64,000 nucleotides of DNA from Gammaproteobacteria bacterium (GCA_012960535.1 DUBB01000012.1:1-64000), one strand, 5' to 3'; positions 18,568 to 28,353 are shown, counted from the stretch's first letter. The notes: a model not told the origin generated them from the letters alone. Numbers and translations: made by a program.

Positions 18568-19626
18568 ATGGTTCTGATGCCGCGAACATTGCGGCAGTTC
18601 TCATTGTCATTGCGAGTATTAGGTCGAGTGTCACTGGTAATCGCCAGTGTCTGTGCTGCGCAGGCATGGTCACACGATAGCCGGCCGGTCTATATTGAGG
18701 TCATTCAGGACACTGCTGTGAATTACAGTGTAACTTGGCGGGTACCTGATAGTGTTGAGGCTGCTGCTGTACCTGACATAGACCTGGCAGGTGATTGCAG
18801 GTTGCAGTATTCACCCTCCCGTGATTCTGAGGGCTTGTACCAGATCAGAGTCGCCTATCAGGGCCTGAAGCATTACGCGTGCGCAACCGATGCCTTACCA
18901 ACGGCGGTGGTCCTTGACTACCCACAGAGCAATCCATCGCTGTCTACCATTGTCAGAGTTACCAGCCAGGACGGGGCGGTTGCTGTGTTTCATGCCTTGC
19001 CGGCATCTCGTCGAATCGTTTTGGCAAGTAATACCAGCAAAGCGCAGGTTGCCTATGAATATCTATCGCTGGGCACGTTGCATATATGGGGTGGATTTGA
19101 TCATCTGCTTTTTGTGACCTGCCTGGTCCTGATGGCAGGCTTAGTGAAAAGACTGTTACTGATGATTACCGGGTTTACGGTTGGCCATTCTCTGACCCTG
19201 ATACTGGCTACCCTGGGCCTGATAAGGGTTCCGATATTAGCGGTCGAGGCTGTTATTGCATTGAGCATTGTGTTTGTCGCGGCTGAACTGCTGCGAGACC
19301 AGAAAGATACCTGGAGTTGGCGTTCGCCACTGCTGATGGCAGCCTGTTTCGGTCTTCTGCACGGTCTGGGTTTTGCCGGTGCAATTGTTGGCATGGGCCT
19401 GCCGGAAAACGAAATAGTGACAGCACTGCTGGCGTTCAATATCGGCGTGGAGTTAGGTCAACTCGGCTATATCATCGCCCTCATGCTGGCGTTAGCGTTG
19501 TACCGAAGCTTCAGCGGTGGTCTGGGATCGACTAGGCGGGTTGCTGTGCCAAGGGTGCTTGCCTGGCCTATTGGCGTGCTGGCTGCATTCTGGTTCTTCG
19601 AAAGACTCTTCCTGTCTTTGGCTTAA
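18568..19626 (+). CDS. HupE/UreJ-type membrane protein
   Basis: This protein of about 352 residues has a signal peptide (VLGRVSLVIASVCAAQAW, then SHD), a periplasmic N-terminal beta domain of about 150 residues, and then six or seven membrane helices. The helical half starts with the family signature LGTLHIWGGFDHLLFVTCLVLM and has FTVGHSLTLILATLG; the His and Asp residues there are the proposed metal-binding features of HupE/UreJ permeases. HupE and UreJ relatives are linked to nickel uptake, but this variant with an extracytoplasmic domain is uncharacterised. The start is uncertain: ATG 18568 gives the best signal peptide, while GTG 18514 would add 18 residues. It is last in the DUF3604 triad. 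Confidence 0.78.
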   Translation: MVLMPRTLRQFSLSLRVLGRVSLVIASVCAAQAWSHDSRPVYIEVIQDTAVNYSVTWRVPDSVEAAAVPDIDLAGDCRLQYSPSRDSEGLYQIRVAYQGLKHYACATDALPTAVVLDYPQSNPSLSTIVRVTSQDGAVAVFHALPASRRIVLASNTSKAQVAYEYLSLGTLHIWGGFDHLLFVTCLVLMAGLVKRLLLMITGFTVGHSLTLILATLGLIRVPILAVEAVIALSIVFVAAELLRDQKDTWSWRSPLLMAACFGLLHGLGFAGAIVGMGLPENEIVTALLAFNIGVELGQLGYIIALMLALALYRSFSGGLGSTRRVAVPRVLAWPIGVLAAFWFFERLFLSLA

Positions 19627-19783
19627 CTGCATGGCCAGGCTCACAGCAGGCTGATAATTATATTGGCCGCTGCTCTGCCACTGGTAAGATTGCAGAGCAT
19701 CGTTATAAACAGGAGTTTTGATTGCAGCGACCTGTCAATATTGATTCAGTTGTACGGACAGATATTAAATCGGTGCTGTTTTT

Positions 19784-19933
19784 ATGCAGAGTTTATTTTT
19801 ACTCGGTGTTATTTTTCTATTCATTATCGGTTTCTTATCCGCTATATTTTTTCTATTCTCAATTGTTTCTTTAATAAAACATTTCTTTAATAAGGAGAGA
19901 AAATGCAGTTACAGGGCAAGGTGGCAATCGTAA
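19784..19933 (+). CDS. Possible 49-residue hydrophobic small protein overlapping the next gene
   Basis: A frame from ATG 19784 to TAA 19933 encodes one long hydrophobic helix (SLFLLGVIFLFIIGFLSAIF and beyond), then a basic end with KHFFNKERK. It runs 31 bases into the following SDR gene in another frame. No ribosome site is visible before the ATG. T-rich DNA gives Phe/Leu/Ile codons by chance, so this may be only an AT-rich leader. It is listed because the topology is tidy (one helix, positive inner end). Confidence 0.18.
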   Translation: MQSLFLLGVIFLFIIGFLSAIFFLFSIVSLIKHFFNKERKCSYRARWQS

Positions 19934-20754
19934 CAGCGGCAGGCCGAGGCATCGGCCGTGGTATCGCGTTAAGTCTGGCCAGGGCGGGCGCGCAGGTGGT
20001 GGTCAATTCCTATGCTGCTGATACCACTGCGGAGACTGTGGCCCAGATAAATCAGTCAGGTGGTAAGAGCAGCTCTGTGGTCGGTGATATCACTGACCCA
20101 GGCAAAATGCTTGAGCTACGCGATCATGCGCTCAGTCAGTACGGCCAAATCGATATCCTGGTTAATAATGTAGGGGCAGCACCGAAGCAGGCAATTGAGT
20201 CGGATCAGCACGAACTCGGGCCGGTAGCAGGGGTATGGAATGCGCTGTATGCCCAGAACCTGCTACCCGTTGTACAGATGACCGAAGCGGTACTGCCGCA
20301 TATGCGGCAGCGGCGATGCGGCAAGATCATCATCATATCTTCTATTGCCGGGCGGACGTCATTGTCAGGCAAGATGCTCAATCATTTTGTCCATCCATCT
20401 TATGGTGCCATGAAAGCCGCGCTGATCAACTACACTCAGACCCTGGCCGAACTGTTAGGGCCGTATAATATTAACGCCAATGCTGTCTGCCCGGGGATAG
20501 TCTATACAGATGCCTGGAAAAGTAATGCCGCTAAGGCAGTCAGTGAGATTGAAGAGTTTAAGGGACAGAACGCGGATGACTGGTTTGAGGGTATTGCCAG
20601 GGGAGACTACCCACACATATTCGACCGAACGCCTTTGCAGCGCCCGCAGACCGTTGAAGACATTGGTAATGCAGTCTTGTTTCTGGCATCTGAAAACGCC
20701 GTCAATATTACCGGTCAGTCGCTTATGGTTGATGGCGGTATGGTAAAAACCTGA
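19903..20754 (+). CDS. Short-chain dehydrogenase/reductase (FabG-like)
   Basis: This 283-residue classical SDR has cofactor motif TAAGRGIGRGIALSLARAG, NNVG in ILVNNVGAAPKQ, the catalytic Ser in IIISSIAGRTS and the Tyr-Lys pair in PSYGAMKAALINYTQ. It ends with the usual ASENAVNITGQSLMVDGG. An insertion before the active-site Tyr (SGKMLNHFVH) and another before the C-terminal segment mark it as divergent from FabG. The start has a strong AAGGAG 7 bases upstream. It probably oxidises or reduces a ring or chain hydroxyl; substrate unknown. It is preceded by a notably AT-rich leader and faces the SURF1 gene. Confidence 0.87.
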   Translation: MQLQGKVAIVTAAGRGIGRGIALSLARAGAQVVVNSYAADTTAETVAQINQSGGKSSSVVGDITDPGKMLELRDHALSQYGQIDILVNNVGAAPKQAIESDQHELGPVAGVWNALYAQNLLPVVQMTEAVLPHMRQRRCGKIIIISSIAGRTSLSGKMLNHFVHPSYGAMKAALINYTQTLAELLGPYNINANAVCPGIVYTDAWKSNAAKAVSEIEEFKGQNADDWFEGIARGDYPHIFDRTPLQRPQTVEDIGNAVLFLASENAVNITGQSLMVDGGMVKT

Positions 20755-20820
20755 TCCGACAGCTGGCCAGGCGATGATAATTCATTAGGGTTAGCGTCGG
20801 TCTGCTTCAAACCAGGCAGC

Positions 20821-21591
20821 TTATCGCGGGCCCCGTATCAGCGACCAGAGGTTACTGCTCGCCAGGAGGCTTACCAGTGCGACCAGGAGGGCCAGGGCAA
20901 ACCATTGCATGGCATAGGACAGGTTCTGGTTAATGTTGATATGCACGGCAGGCCAATGCCGGATAAGACCGCCTGACTGGGCTTCGGCGAGCCTGACCTC
21001 GAAGGGAAGCACAGGTTCGCCCAGTTTCTCATTAATCGTCGTAAAATCCAGGTAGCGCATACGCAGCGGCCAGCTTGAACTATCCAGCTGCTCGGCATAG
21101 GCCTGGGGCCTTGGCTCGAGCAGGTGTATCTGGCCGGTGATAGTCACTGGTTCAAGGTAAGGCTGCAGATTTGGCCGGCTACCGGATCTCAGGACAGCTG
21201 TAATCCAACCCCGGTTGACCAGCACCAGCTGCTGGCTCGATTTCAGGCGCAGCGGTGTCACCACACTGTAACCGAGTTGACCATCGTAGAACTGGGCCAG
21301 TAGCAATAGGCTGTGTTCATTTTCATAAGTGCCGCTTAATGACACATGACGGTTTTGCAGGTCATTATTTCCTGGTTGCAGTTCCGCTGCCGGGATATCT
21401 TCCAGTCGTAGGGCTTTTTCCTGGTATTCGAGCTGGACGACCTGTTGCTTGGCAAGTTTTTCCGCAGCACGGTTCAGCTGCCATATACCCAGCCGGGCCA
21501 GGCTGGCGACCGAAATCAGCACGCACAGGGCGACCAGAATGTTGATCTTTATCCTGAACAGGCTGATGTGGTATTCGAAACGAATGGGCAT
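20821..21591 (-). CDS. SURF1-family cytochrome oxidase assembly protein
   Basis: This 256-residue inner-membrane protein has the SURF1 plan: an N-terminal helix (NILVALCVLISVASLARLG, about residues 17-35) directly followed by the signature LGIWQLNRAAEK, a periplasmic domain with LVLVNRGWI, and a C-terminal helix (WFALALLVALVSLLASSNLW, about 227-246). SURF1 proteins help insert haem a into the subunit I of aa3-type cytochrome c oxidases. No oxidase gene is in the window, so here it stands apart from its usual ctaG/coxI neighbours. Its presence implies aerobic respiration with a haem-copper oxidase. Confidence 0.88.
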   Translation of the reverse strand: MPIRFEYHISLFRIKINILVALCVLISVASLARLGIWQLNRAAEKLAKQQVVQLEYQEKALRLEDIPAAELQPGNNDLQNRHVSLSGTYENEHSLLLLAQFYDGQLGYSVVTPLRLKSSQQLVLVNRGWITAVLRSGSRPNLQPYLEPVTITGQIHLLEPRPQAYAEQLDSSSWPLRMRYLDFTTINEKLGEPVLPFEVRLAEAQSGGLIRHWPAVHININQNLSYAMQWFALALLVALVSLLASSNLWSLIRGPR

Positions 21592-21826
21592 GACATTTTC
21601 CTGGAGAAAAGCAATTGGGTAGTCGATAGCGGCGATAGTTAAGCATAATTCAGCGCTTTATGCAGGCGTAATCTCCCGTTTAGCAACGACCTGTCTTCTT
21701 CACCAGATGCCCGTTATCAAGCCTGATTCGACGTCTTAAGGGTAGGTGCAAGGGAGTTGGTCAGCGGCTTCGCTGATAGCTCAAAGTGTTTTGTTATGAT
21801 CCTAAAGGCGGGCAGCTGGGGATCGA

Positions 21827-23596
21827 CTACTGTTGTTCTTTGATCCACAAGTCGATCTGCTGCTCCAGAATATTCAGGGGAATAGCGCCATTTTCGAGGA
21901 CCTTGTCATGGAAAAGCCTTAAATCGAATTGCTTGCCCAGGGTGGATTCTGCTCGTGTCCTGAGCTCCCTTATTTTCAGTTGACCCAGCTTATAAGCCAG
22001 GGCCTGGCCCGGCCAGGAGATATAACGATCTATTTCATTAACGATATCCAGTTCCTTGCGTGGTGCATTATCTTTGAAATAGGCAATCGCACGGCTTCTT
22101 GACCAGTTTTTATAGTGCATTCCAGTATCGACAACCAGTCGCACAGCACGCCACATATCGTAACTCAGCTGACCGAACCTGGAGTAAGGATCCTCATAAA
22201 GACCGATATCGTAACCCAGTTGCTCGCTGTAGAGTCCCCAGCCTTCGGTGAATACGGTATAACCTGAAAATCGCCGAAAATTAGGCAGATCAGCCAATTC
22301 CTGCTGGAGCGCAATTTGTAGATGATGCCCAGGCACTGCTTCGTGTGCGGTCAGCACTTCGATTTCGAAGGTTGGCCGCGACAGTGGCTGGTAAAGATTG
22401 ACGTAAAAATAACCGGGCCGGTTGCCGTCCGCTGCGGGCGCCATGTAATAGGCTGTGGTGGTATCGGCTGCAACGGCATCAGGAATTGCCCTGACGCCAT
22501 AAGGCATCCTCGGGAGCCTGGTAAACAGTCTGGTCAAAAGGGGGTCTATACGTTTTGCTGTGGCCCGATAGGCATTCATGAGCTCATCTGCATTATCAAA
22601 ATAGAACTGTGGGCTGTCCCTGAGGAAAGTAAAGAATTCCGCGAGCGAGCCAGCAAAGCCGATCTGTGCTTTGACGGTCAGCATTTGGCCACGGATTCTG
22701 GCGACTTCTTTGAGGCCAAGTTGGTGTACTTCGTCGGGCGTGAGATCGGTTGTGGTGTAGCGCCTGACCCTGAATTCGTAAAAAGCGCTTCCGTCTGGGA
22801 GGCTGGAAGCCGCTATATTCTCTGAGCAGTTAGGCAGGTAACGCTGCGTGAAGTACTGGTAGAAGCGCTTGTAGGCGGGTAGCACGCGGGTAGCAATGAT
22901 TTGGGTTGCAGCCTCCCGCAATCGTTGCTGGTCAGCTTTACTGATGTTCTCGGGCAGGCGCTTGAAAGGTTCGTAGAACAGGCTTTCGGCAGGTGTTTCT
23001 ACGATCTGCTTGAGAATCTGCCTGGGTACCCGCTGCATGGTGATCCGGGCAGGTACAACGCCGGTTGCCAGTCCCTGCTGCATCTGCCTGATAGTCTGAT
23101 CCATCAGCTGATCGATTTTTGCCAGCCTGGCGAGCCAGTCCTCGTAGTCCTGAACAGTCTGTAAGCGGAGCCGTGCAGGGGTTTCGTCCAATGTCTGAAT
23201 ACCACCACGCTGGCTGACCGGCATTAGATCGGTTCTGTATTTAAAAGCCTCAATGCGGGTTTGCAGCTGTCTGCTGAACAACTCTAAATTGACTCGGCTC
23301 TGGTCGTTGAGTTCGATAGGGTCAATCTCCGCCAGGCCAGCGAGGGTCTGCTGGTATCGACCTAGCCTTGCCTGTCGCCCGGCTTCAGACAAGTCCGGCC
23401 ACAGCTGGTTAAACCGGCGATCGCCTAGGGAAGAGGCCCAAACCGGGTTTTCCTGCATCTCCGCATCCCAGGATGCCTTGAATATAGCCTGTAGTCTTGC
23501 AGTTTCGGTATCCTGAACAATGACATCAGCAAGGCTTATGGGCATGGCCTGCAGCAGCAGACACAGTAGCAGGATTTTCATAGGCAGCTTGACCAT
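21827..23596 (-). CDS. Exported DUF885 metallopeptidase-like protein
   Basis: This 589-residue protein has a signal peptide (MKILLLCLLLQAMPISLA), preceded by five residues if ATG 23596 is used; ATG 23581 is an alternative start. The DUF885 signature is clear: the zinc-like motif HEAVPGHHLQIALQQEL (about residues 418-434), then FTEGWGLYSEQLG and the C-terminal SWPGQALAYKLGQLKIREL. The helical fold and HExxxHH-type motif resemble gluzincin peptidases. It probably degrades peptides or amides in the periplasm. It is divergent from the giant metalloprotease gene across about 314 bases, so the two could share control. Confidence 0.88.
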   Translation of the reverse strand: MVKLPMKILLLCLLLQAMPISLADVIVQDTETARLQAIFKASWDAEMQENPVWASSLGDRRFNQLWPDLSEAGRQARLGRYQQTLAGLAEIDPIELNDQSRVNLELFSRQLQTRIEAFKYRTDLMPVSQRGGIQTLDETPARLRLQTVQDYEDWLARLAKIDQLMDQTIRQMQQGLATGVVPARITMQRVPRQILKQIVETPAESLFYEPFKRLPENISKADQQRLREAATQIIATRVLPAYKRFYQYFTQRYLPNCSENIAASSLPDGSAFYEFRVRRYTTTDLTPDEVHQLGLKEVARIRGQMLTVKAQIGFAGSLAEFFTFLRDSPQFYFDNADELMNAYRATAKRIDPLLTRLFTRLPRMPYGVRAIPDAVAADTTTAYYMAPAADGNRPGYFYVNLYQPLSRPTFEIEVLTAHEAVPGHHLQIALQQELADLPNFRRFSGYTVFTEGWGLYSEQLGYDIGLYEDPYSRFGQLSYDMWRAVRLVVDTGMHYKNWSRSRAIAYFKDNAPRKELDIVNEIDRYISWPGQALAYKLGQLKIRELRTRAESTLGKQFDLRLFHDKVLENGAIPLNILEQQIDLWIKEQQ

Positions 23597-23910
23597 AAAA
23601 TTTGTTCTATTGTAACCAGATAACTGGTCAATCAGACAGTAAGACAGTCGCTAAGGGATATCTTTGTAATTCGTTTCACATGCCTATAACACCCTCGGCC
23701 AGGACTGATAGCAGAGGTTGGCGTATTGAAATCATATGATGATAAGACCGGTCATCGGATAATTGAGTCAAGGCAGGTGGGTCGTGCTATATAAAGTTTG
23801 GATGAAGATTGCCTCGGCACATAAAAAGCACATGAAACCAGACATTTTTCTTCCTATACTGAGGTGACGCGAGCTTAGCGGAGCGGGTGCTCAATCTGGA
23901 GGAGAGAACC
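23597..23910. other. Divergent intergenic region upstream of DUF885 and metalloprotease genes
   Basis: No coding frame is supported. It should hold both divergent promoters, but I find no convincing -35/-10 pair. An 8-bp palindrome GACCGGTC near 23748 is the only symmetric element seen. Confidence 0.4.
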
Positions 23911-26900
23911 TTGGATCATTCAATAAGACCGGCGCACAAGATGTATGTCAATGTACCTGCAGTCGCCGTCGTGGACCAGTGCAGGCGCGCTATGTTGGGC
24001 TTGCTGGCGCTCGCAACCATTTACTCGCAGGCCTTGTTTGCAGAGTCTGTGTGGAGCGAGGGTTTCGATACCATTGCGGTACAGGATGGCCGCATGTTGC
24101 CAGGTAAATACCGCAGTCTTACTTTAGATCTCAATGGGTTCAAAAGCCGCCTGGATACTGTTCCTCATGAGAACGATATATCGTTACGATATTCCAATGC
24201 TGTAATCGTCATTCCGTTACCCGATGGCAGCAGCCAGCAATTCAGAATTGTTGAAGCGCCAATCATGTCGGAAGCCCTGTCCAGAAAATATCCAGACATC
24301 CGGTCTTTTATGGGCCAGGGCATTGATGAACCTGGTGCCACCCTGCGCTTTGATATTTCACCAAAAGGGTTTCACGGTGCTGTCATCAGCCCCAGGGGTA
24401 ACTATTACATTGATCCTTTCACAGGCGCCGACGCAAACTCGTCGGCAGCTTATATCAGTTACTCGGAACAAGCCTTTTACCAGACCAACCAGGAGGTTTT
24501 CAGCGAATTACCACCGCTGCCCAGGGAGGAGCCTGCCGACCCAAAGTGGAATGACGTCATCCAGCGTAAAGGCTCAGCACAGAAAAACCGCCAGGATGAT
24601 GGTCAGCCCCGCCAGAAGATAAGCTCAGGCACTGAACTGCGCACCTATCGATTAGCACTGGCAGTCACCGGTGAATATACTAGTTTCCATGGCGGGACCG
24701 TAGAGGGTGCCCTGGCTGCCATGAACACCACCATGGTGCGTGTCAATGGTATTTATGAGCGGGAAGTGGCTATTCGCATGGTACTGGTTGATAACACCGA
24801 CGAGCTGATTTATACCGATGCTGATACTGACCCTTACAGCAATGAATCCGGTTTCGATATGTTGGCTGAAAACCAGGCCAATATTGATGAGATAATCGGA
24901 GTCGATAATTACGATATTGGCCACGTTTTCAGCACCGGTGGTGGCGGCATTGCACAATTAGATGCACCCTGTAGTTCTGCAAAAGCTGAAGGTGTCACAG
25001 GTAGCGGAAGTCCTGTAGGCGACCCGTTTGATGTCGAGTACGTCTCCCATGAAATGGGTCATCAGTTCGGTGCTGATCATACTTTTAACAATTACTGTGG
25101 CGGTAACAGGGCATCCTCGGCTGCCCATGAGCCCGGCAGTGGCACGACTATCATGTCCTATGCTGGGATCTGTGCTCCTAATGTGCAGAATACGGCGGAC
25201 AGTTATTTCCATAATAAAAGCTATAATGATATCTATGAATTTTCCGTCAATGGCAATGGCAACAGCTGTGCGGCGGTAACGGAAACCGGTAACAGTCCCC
25301 CGGTCATCAGCATGCCAGAGGGTGGGTTTTCCATCCCCGTATCGACACCATTTGCTCTTACCGGTTCGGCGACCGATGCCGATGAGGATGCCTTGACGTA
25401 CAGCTGGGAGCAGTTTGACCTGGGGCCTGCAACCGATGACAGCGATGCTGATCTCACTAGCCCTTCGGGTAATCAGCCTATCTTCAGGTCCTGGCCGGCA
25501 ACCAGTGACCCAACTCGTGTATTCCCCAGAGTACAGGACCTGGCATCGGATCAATCAACCATAGGTGAGCTGTTGCCTACTTATGGTCGCGAACTCAGCT
25601 TTAAACTGACGGTTCGCGATAACCAGGCAGCAGGTGGAGGCGTAGCCGATGACCTGGTCAGTTTCTCGGTGACAGGGCAAGCCGGGCCTTTCATATTGAC
25701 CAACGAACCTTCCGGGTATGTTCGTAATACTGCGCAGACGATTACCTGGGATGTGGCTAATACGGACCAGGCACCGGTGAGTGCAGGGCAGGTTGATATT
25801 CTCATCTCCTTTGATGGTGGCCAGACCTTTACTGATGTGCTAGCCAGTGAAGTTAATAACGACGGGTCTCAAGAAGTGACTATCCCTGATGTCAATAACG
25901 CCACCGCACGAATAAAAGTGCAGGCATCAGCGAATATTTTCTTTGCTGTTTCAACCGCGGATATCGCCATTGAAAGTGATGGCGATGGCGATGGTGTCAG
26001 TGATAGCGCGGATGTTTTTCCTGATGACCCAACGGAATGGGCAGACATTGACAATGACGGTATCGGTGATAACGCAGATACCGATGATGATAACGATGGT
26101 GTGCCCGATGCCAGCGATAATTGTCCGGTAGTGAGCAATTCGGACCAGCTCAATTCAGATAACGATGCTCAGGGAAATGCCTGTGACGCTGACGATGATA
26201 ATGATGGCGCTGTGGATGACCAGGATGCCTTTCCGCTGGATGCCTCCGAGGTGGCTGATAATGACGGAGATGGCACTGGCGATAATGCCGATACTGACGA
26301 TGATAACGATGAAGTAGCCGATGACGTTGACAATTGCCCAGCTATTCCCAATCCAGGCCAGGAAGATGCGGACGATGACGGCATCGGCAATGTCTGCGAT
26401 GACGACGATCCTGGCATCGGACATCGCTGGTCAGATAGTGACACCGAAGGTGGCCCTACCTTTGCGTGGCGGGATATATCCGAAACCGGAACTGAAATCA
26501 TCGGTCTGGAAGATGACAATGCCGTCGGCCCCTATGATATTGGCTTTGACTTCATGATGTATGGCGATCCCTATCGGCAGGTGTTCATTCACTCCAATGG
26601 CGTTATCAGCTTCGTTGATCCCTATACTGACTCTGTACCGCCTGAGAACTTTCCCATGCCAGTCTATGCTGATCGTCCTCCGATGCCATTGATTGCCTGG
26701 ATGTGGGATGACCTGCAGGCGCTTGAAGATTCGCATGTTTATTACCAGGTGTTAGAAGACGGCGAACTGGTGATCCAGTTCAACAATTTTGGCCGTTATG
26801 GAGATGAAATCGGGAGACTGGATGCACAGGTGATAATCAAAGCAGACGGTAAGATTCTGTTTCAATATCTCGAATTCCGGGATGGTATCGCGACCGACAG

Positions 26901-28353
26901 CGCCACCGTCGGTGTTGAAAACGTAATTGGCAGCATTGCCATGCAGGTGGCCTACGATGAACCCTATCTGCATGATGCGTTGGCGATTCTGTTTCGTATG
27001 GACACGGATCGAGATGGTTTTGATGATGCAGTGGATAACTGCCCCTATACGTTGAATTCAGATCAACAGGATTCAAATGTCAACGGCATTGGTGATGCCT
27101 GTGATTTTTACCAGTGGACGGACAGTAATACTGCTGATGGCCCTGAATTCAACTGGATCGATGTATCCCTCACAGGGACTGAGGTTGTTGGCTTGTATGA
27201 TGATAATCATGCCGGTCCATTTGATATCGGTTTCAACTTTAATTTCTTTGGTGATACCAAGACGCAGTTTTTCGTACAGACCAATGGGGCTATTAGTTTC
27301 GATGACCAGGTGTATCCTTACTACAATCATGCAACGCCGAATTCCCACGGCGTTAACGACCTGATTGCTTGGATGTGGGATGACCTTTTAGCGCTTTCTG
27401 AATCCCGGGTTTTCTACGAGATCGTTGATGATGAAAAACTGGTGATACAGTTCGTTGATTTTGGTCAATGGGACAGTATCGGGCTGGTTAATGCAGAGGT
27501 AATACTCAAGCCTAATGGTGAGATTACACTGCAGTACCTGGATTTTCAGAGTGGTATGATTACCGACAGCGCGACCATTGGTATTGCTGCTTCCTTTGCG
27601 GAAGATGAAGCGGGCCCGGGCTACAACGAGGTCAGCACTGTGCCAGCCGCGGGTGTCATGGTGGCATATAACGAGGATTATCTCCGGAACGAACTGGCGG
27701 TTCGCTTCCAAGCAGGCAGCGATGATGGTGGTGGTATAGACACGGATGGTGATGGCATACCTGACGATGACGATGCTTTCCCGGATGATCCAACGGAAGC
27801 AACTGATTCAGACGGGGACCAGACTGGCGATAACCTGGATAATTGTCCCATTGTTGCCAATCCGGATCAGCTCAACACCGATGGCGACTCAGAGGGTGAT
27901 GCCTGTGATGCAGATGATGATAATGATGGGTTTTCTGATGAGCAGGAAGTAGTTGATGGCACCAATCCTTTAAGCCCATTTTCATGCCTTGAAGGCTGCT
28001 TTAATCTGGATATTGATGAGGATGGCCGCGTGGAGCCTTTGAGTGATGCTTTACTGGCTATCCGCCACCTGTTTGGTTTCTCAGGCCCTGCCTTGATTGA
28101 AGCCGCCATCTCCCTTGATGCGCAGCGCAGTCAGGCCGCTGATATCGAGCAGTATTTAGCTGCAGATCTTGTCGAACTTGATATCGATGGTAATGGGGCA
28201 GCCGAGCCACTCACCGACGGCTTGGTGTTGATGCGGTATTTATTCGGCTTCGAAGGCGAAGCACTGATCGAGGGGGCAGTCTCCGCAGATGCAATGCGGC
28301 AGAGTGCTGAGGACATTGCTGATTATATTCAGGCTCGAATGCCGTCAGAGTAG
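23911..28353 (+). CDS. Giant secreted reprolysin-like metalloprotease with TSP3, beta-sandwich repeats and dockerin-like tail
   Basis: About 1480 residues. TTG 23911 is chosen because GGAGGAGAG ends 5-7 bases upstream; GTG 23887 and ATG 23941 are alternatives. A signal peptide ends near LFAES. After a pro-region comes an M12B-like catalytic domain with HEMGHQFGADH (H380, H384, H390), then SYAGIC as the probable Met-turn region. Next are Ig-like segments, and an acidic thrombospondin-type-3 block (about 25970-26420) of DxDxDG calcium loops. Two homologous beta-sandwich repeats follow (about 26430-26990 and 27110-27710), each with a DIGF...F..F/YGD and NG-ISF core. Last come a second TSP3 stretch and a duplicated EF-hand-like C-terminal cassette (27910-28350). 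It is probably a calcium-stabilised extracellular or surface protease. The same cassette ends the nearby GH81 enzyme. Confidence 0.88.
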   Translation: MDHSIRPAHKMYVNVPAVAVVDQCRRAMLGLLALATIYSQALFAESVWSEGFDTIAVQDGRMLPGKYRSLTLDLNGFKSRLDTVPHENDISLRYSNAVIVIPLPDGSSQQFRIVEAPIMSEALSRKYPDIRSFMGQGIDEPGATLRFDISPKGFHGAVISPRGNYYIDPFTGADANSSAAYISYSEQAFYQTNQEVFSELPPLPREEPADPKWNDVIQRKGSAQKNRQDDGQPRQKISSGTELRTYRLALAVTGEYTSFHGGTVEGALAAMNTTMVRVNGIYEREVAIRMVLVDNTDELIYTDADTDPYSNESGFDMLAENQANIDEIIGVDNYDIGHVFSTGGGGIAQLDAPCSSAKAEGVTGSGSPVGDPFDVEYVSHEMGHQFGADHTFNNYCGGNRASSAAHEPGSGTTIMSYAGICAPNVQNTADSYFHNKSYNDIYEFSVNGNGNSCAAVTETGNSPPVISMPEGGFSIPVSTPFALTGSATDADEDALTYSWEQFDLGPATDDSDADLTSPSGNQPIFRSWPATSDPTRVFPRVQDLASDQSTIGELLPTYGRELSFKLTVRDNQAAGGGVADDLVSFSVTGQAGPFILTNEPSGYVRNTAQTITWDVANTDQAPVSAGQVDILISFDGGQTFTDVLASEVNNDGSQEVTIPDVNNATARIKVQASANIFFAVSTADIAIESDGDGDGVSDSADVFPDDPTEWADIDNDGIGDNADTDDDNDGVPDASDNCPVVSNSDQLNSDNDAQGNACDADDDNDGAVDDQDAFPLDASEVADNDGDGTGDNADTDDDNDEVADDVDNCPAIPNPGQEDADDDGIGNVCDDDDPGIGHRWSDSDTEGGPTFAWRDISETGTEIIGLEDDNAVGPYDIGFDFMMYGDPYRQVFIHSNGVISFVDPYTDSVPPENFPMPVYADRPPMPLIAWMWDDLQALEDSHVYYQVLEDGELVIQFNNFGRYGDEIGRLDAQVIIKADGKILFQYLEFRDGIATDSATVGVENVIGSIAMQVAYDEPYLHDALAILFRMDTDRDGFDDAVDNCPYTLNSDQQDSNVNGIGDACDFYQWTDSNTADGPEFNWIDVSLTGTEVVGLYDDNHAGPFDIGFNFNFFGDTKTQFFVQTNGAISFDDQVYPYYNHATPNSHGVNDLIAWMWDDLLALSESRVFYEIVDDEKLVIQFVDFGQWDSIGLVNAEVILKPNGEITLQYLDFQSGMITDSATIGIAASFAEDEAGPGYNEVSTVPAAGVMVAYNEDYLRNELAVRFQAGSDDGGGIDTDGDGIPDDDDAFPDDPTEATDSDGDQTGDNLDNCPIVANPDQLNTDGDSEGDACDADDDNDGFSDEQEVVDGTNPLSPFSCLEGCFNLDIDEDGRVEPLSDALLAIRHLFGFSGPALIEAAISLDAQRSQAADIEQYLAADLVELDIDGNGAAEPLTDGLVLMRYLFGFEGEALIEGAVSADAMRQSAEDIADYIQARMPSE

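Noticed and set aside
24958..25554. Open frame of 198 codons on the minus strand
   Set aside because: It lies antisense within the metalloprotease catalytic region, whose zinc motif fixes the coding strand.
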